Source: Roseburia faecis (GTDB taxonomy: Bacteria; Bacillota; Clostridia; Lachnospirales; Lachnospiraceae). From it: a stretch of 64,000 nt of DNA. The stretch covers positions 62,001-126,000 of the forward strand of contig NZ_CVRR01000037.1 of assembly GCF_001406815.1 (NCBI RefSeq), in the 5' to 3' direction. A program made the translations under genes and the position numbers. Each line of letters starts with the position of its first letter. The stretch's first letter is position 1. The notes under the pieces were generated by a model. The model did no database searches. It was not told the origin of the DNA and saw nothing but the letters and a program-made list of their open reading frames with translations. Below are positions 61,815 to 64,000 of this stretch, piece after piece.

Positions 61815-62738
61815 TTATCCGTTTTCTTTTGCAATTTCCACAATGGATTTGCTCAGTCCTGCAATCCCCTGAATATCCGATGGGATAATAATCTTGGTTG
61901 CCTGACCGTCTGCTGCCTTGGCAAATGCCTCCAGACTCTTAATCTGAAGTACCGCATTATCCGGAGCAGCTTCTTTGAGCATACGCAGACCATCTGCATT
62001 GGCCTGCTGGATCTTTAATGTAGCCTCTGCCTGACCTTCTGCCTCTTTGATGGTTGCTTCCTTCTGTGCCTCGGCACGCAGGATTGCAGCCTGTTTTTCA
62101 GCCTCTGCATCGAGAATTGCAGACTCCTTATTTCCTTCTGCAACCAGAATTGTAGATTTTTTCTCACCTTCTGCACGCAGAATGGCTTCACGCCGCTCGC
62201 GCTCTGCCTTCATCTGTTTCTCCATGGCATCCTGAATTGCCTTTGGCGGAATAATGTTCTTTAACTCCACACGATTTACTTTGATACCCCACGGATCTGT
62301 TGCCACATCCAGCGTTGCACGCATCTTTGTGTTAATGGTCTCACGCGATGTCAGTGTCTCATCCAGTTCCAGATCACCAATGATATTACGAAGCGTCGTA
62401 GCAGTCAGATTTTCAATTGCCATGATTGGATTTTCCACACCGTATGCATACAGCTTTGGATCCGTGATCTGAAAATATACAACTGTATCAATCTGCATTG
62501 TTACGTTATCTTTTGTGATTACCGGCTGTGGTGGGAAATCAACCACCTGTTCCTTCAACAATACCCTTTTTGCAATACGGTCAATAAACGGCACCTTAAA
62601 ATGCAGCCCTACCGACCATGTGGTAAGATACCCTCCAAGTCTCTCCACAACTACCGCATGCGCCTGTGGAACAATTTTCACACAGTTCACAATAACGACC
62701 AATGCAATGATCACTACAATGAGAATTACAACAGGCAT
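61815..62738 (-). CDS. SPFH/band 7 membrane protein (stomatin/QmcA-like)
   Basis: 307 residues. One N-terminal transmembrane helix (about 1-18, VVILIVVIIALVVIVNCV), an SPFH domain (about 20-190: IVPQAHAVVVERLGGYLTTW, VDFPPQPVITKDNVTMQIDT, IIGDLELDETLTSRE) and an Ala/Glu coiled coil (about 190-260) ending near PDNAVLQIKSLEAF. Such proteins form membrane microdomain scaffolds with NfeD partners, and an NfeD gene lies directly upstream. Confidence 0.94.
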   Translation of the reverse strand: MPVVILIVVIIALVVIVNCVKIVPQAHAVVVERLGGYLTTWSVGLHFKVPFIDRIAKRVLLKEQVVDFPPQPVITKDNVTMQIDTVVYFQITDPKLYAYGVENPIMAIENLTATTLRNIIGDLELDETLTSRETINTKMRATLDVATDPWGIKVNRVELKNIIPPKAIQDAMEKQMKAERERREAILRAEGEKKSTILVAEGNKESAILDAEAEKQAAILRAEAQKEATIKEAEGQAEATLKIQQANADGLRMLKEAAPDNAVLQIKSLEAFAKAADGQATKIIIPSDIQGIAGLSKSIVEIAKENG

Positions 62739-62756
62739 AACTTTTTCCTCCTTTAC

Positions 62757-63209
62757 CTATACCTTTTCTACTATAAGTTTGACACCACTGATTGCCAGAA
62801 TTTTTGCTTCTTCTCCCGGTTCAATGATCTCATTATCATTACGGGTACGCACCGTCCACTCCTGTCCATGAACAACTGCCATCCCGGTCTGATCCATATT
62901 ACTGACGCGCTCGGAAATCCGTATATTTTCCCCAATCAGGCTATCCGCGTTTGTTCTTTGCATTTTGGCATTTACATATTTACGCGCCCACGGTCTTGTC
63001 GCAGCAAGCAAAAGAATGGATACCACTAAGAATACCAGAAACTGCACCACCGGATTTACCCCTGCCATTGCCATAACCAGTGCCGCAAGTGCACCTGCGG
63101 CAAACCATATGCACGTTAGTCCGATTGTTGCAAGTTCTCCCAGAACAAACACAATCAAAAGTACTATCCAAAGCAATTCATACGGATTCATCGCTCTTAT
63201 AATTATCAT
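62757..63209 (-). CDS. NfeD-family membrane protein, short form
   Basis: 150 residues. Several transmembrane helices (about 10-75: LLWIVLLIVFVLGELATIGL) are followed by a C-terminal OB-fold (about 85-150: NADSLIGENIRISERVSN, GMAVVHGQEWTVRT). It lacks the ClpP-like protease domain of long NfeD. I kept the ATG at 63209 because GGGAGAG is 5 bp upstream. It is paired with the SPFH gene 18 bp downstream. Confidence 0.92.
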   Translation of the reverse strand: MIIIRAMNPYELLWIVLLIVFVLGELATIGLTCIWFAAGALAALVMAMAGVNPVVQFLVFLVVSILLLAATRPWARKYVNAKMQRTNADSLIGENIRISERVSNMDQTGMAVVHGQEWTVRTRNDNEIIEPGEEAKILAISGVKLIVEKV

Positions 63210-63236
63210 AGACTCTCCCTCTTTTCTGCCACTTTT

Positions 63237-64000
63237 TTATTTTGGCGAATGCACAGAATACATACCGGCATTTTCCATCCGGATCACAAATGCTTTTGCA
63301 AATCCGGCTGCTTTTGCATAATGCTGAATCTGTGGCTGTTGCACCAGTTTTAAGTCCCATCCATGCATCTGCACGATTTTTGACACGATGGAAAGTCCAA
63401 GTCCGTTTCTCCCATCGCTTACCCGCGCTTTGTCCCCACGCGTAAAAGGATCAAACAAATGCTGCGCCTGTTCCTCTGGAATCAAAATTCCGCTGTCTGC
63501 CACCAATACATAAATCCGCTCCAGCTCCCTATAAGCAAACAGTCCGATTCTTGTTCCCTTTGGATTGTGCTGCATGGCATTTGTCAGAAGGTTTGTCACT
63601 ACACGGGATAACTGAAGTTCATCCGCCCAGACCGGTATCGTTTCCTCCGGAATATCTGCTGTCAGTGTCATTCCGTTTTCTTCCATCTCTGCATACAGCA
63701 TTGCCGCATTTTCTCTGAGAAGTTCACACAAATCAAGCATTTTTCCATTTAATGCAAACCCTTCACTATCCAGTTTTACATATTCAAACAACAAATTGAT
63801 CAGATTTCCGATCCGAACCGATTTATTCTGGATGGCGTTCAGATATTCCTGCTGTTTTTCCGGTTCCTGTACCATATGATCCGCCAATGCTTTTGCGTAA
63901 CCGGATACGGTCGTGACCGGTGTCCGAAGATCATGTGCGATATCGGAAAGCATCAGATTCCGCTTGCGGTCAAACTCTCTCTGCTGCTGTTCGCGCTCCT
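63237..64000 (-). CDS. Sensor histidine kinase (5' end cut by window edge)
   Basis: The C-terminal about 253 residues of a two-component kinase. The phospho-acceptor motif is LSDIAHDLRTPVTTVSGYAK, about 20 residues from the cut. The ATPase domain follows with N box VVTNLLTNAMQHNP, G1 VADSGILIPEE, F box FDPFTRGD and G2 NGLGLSIV. The region before the H box is a coiled coil (EREQQQREFDRKRN). The sensor and any HAMP domain lie outside the window, as does the likely partner regulator. Confidence 0.93.
   Translation of the reverse strand, partial: EREQQQREFDRKRNLMLSDIAHDLRTPVTTVSGYAKALADHMVQEPEKQQEYLNAIQNKSVRIGNLINLLFEYVKLDSEGFALNGKMLDLCELLRENAAMLYAEMEENGMTLTADIPEETIPVWADELQLSRVVTNLLTNAMQHNPKGTRIGLFAYRELERIYVLVADSGILIPEEQAQHLFDPFTRGDKARVSDGRNGLGLSIVSKIVQMHGWDLKLVQQPQIQHYAKAAGFAKAFVIRMENAGMYSVHSPK

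Overview
This 64 kb window is chromosomal DNA from a low-to-moderate-GC Bacillota. The gene set (fused accDA with fabK/fabT, spoVT, a spoIIQ-like gene, flavodiiron FprA, two-Cys4 ferredoxin, anaerobic Cbi-type cobalamin genes, ROK glucokinase, c-di-GMP proteins and a sigma-28-type promoter) points to a spore-forming, probably motile anaerobic Clostridia, most likely Lachnospiraceae (inference from gene content; no 16S is present). Nearly all genes are on the minus strand. The plus-strand exceptions are a LacI regulator, the putative 24-residue peptides in a tandem repeat, an MCP-YcgR fusion, a zinc-dependent phospholipase-C-like protein and a FliD-like protein.

Layout. 1-2.8 kb: malQ (cut by the left edge) divergent from a LacI regulator. 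2.9-5.1 kb: tRNA-Tyr, then an ECF sigma/anti-sigma pair. 5.2-6.0 kb: a three-copy tandem repeat with an intrinsic-terminator hairpin, Shine-Dalgarno and small hydrophobic ORF. 6-7.5 kb: gdhA. 7.7-15.6 kb: type II fatty acid operon acpP-fabK-fabD-fabG-fabF-fabZ-accDA-fabH-fabT with FabT-type operators at its promoter. 15.7-19.8 kb: glcK, a class A PBP and spoVT. 20-24 kb: convergent c-di-GMP genes (MCP-PilZ; GGDEF-EAL). 24.3-35.2 kb: pyk, a small membrane protein, fprA, yesL-like, aroK, aroE, a DHH-HAD fusion, an LtaS-like enzyme and a radical SAM protein. 35.5-39.6 kb: PLC-like protein, 2-hydroxyacid dehydrogenase, galM, FliD-like protein and a small ORF. 39.7-50.3 kb: corrin-ring operon cobD-cbiC-D-F-G-H-JET-A-KL. 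50.4-56.5 kb: a second FabK-like flavoprotein under its own FabT-type box, a chimeric response-regulator/ABC-permease remnant, a DEAD-box helicase, a TPR-GGDEF protein and a spoIIQ-like gene. 56.5-64 kb: rsmA, ferredoxin, gdpP-rplI-dnaB, an SPFH protein, NfeD and a histidine kinase cut by the right edge.

How it fits together. FabT-type palindromes link the fab operon and the distant FabK-like gene into one putative regulon. Two sporulation genes (spoVT and spoIIQ-like) share near-identical forespore-type promoters (TGYATA-N18-CATACTA). A FliD-like gene has a sigma-28-type promoter (TAAG-N15-GCCGATGT). Cyclic dinucleotide signalling is prominent: a c-di-GMP-binding chemoreceptor-like protein, an EAL protein with degenerate GGDEF, an intact GGDEF protein, and the c-di-AMP phosphodiesterase GdpP. 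The least explained items are the 5.2-6.0 kb peptide repeat, the 52 kb chimeric remnant, the DHH-HAD fusion, and the radical SAM promoter overlapped by an unknown dyad operator.
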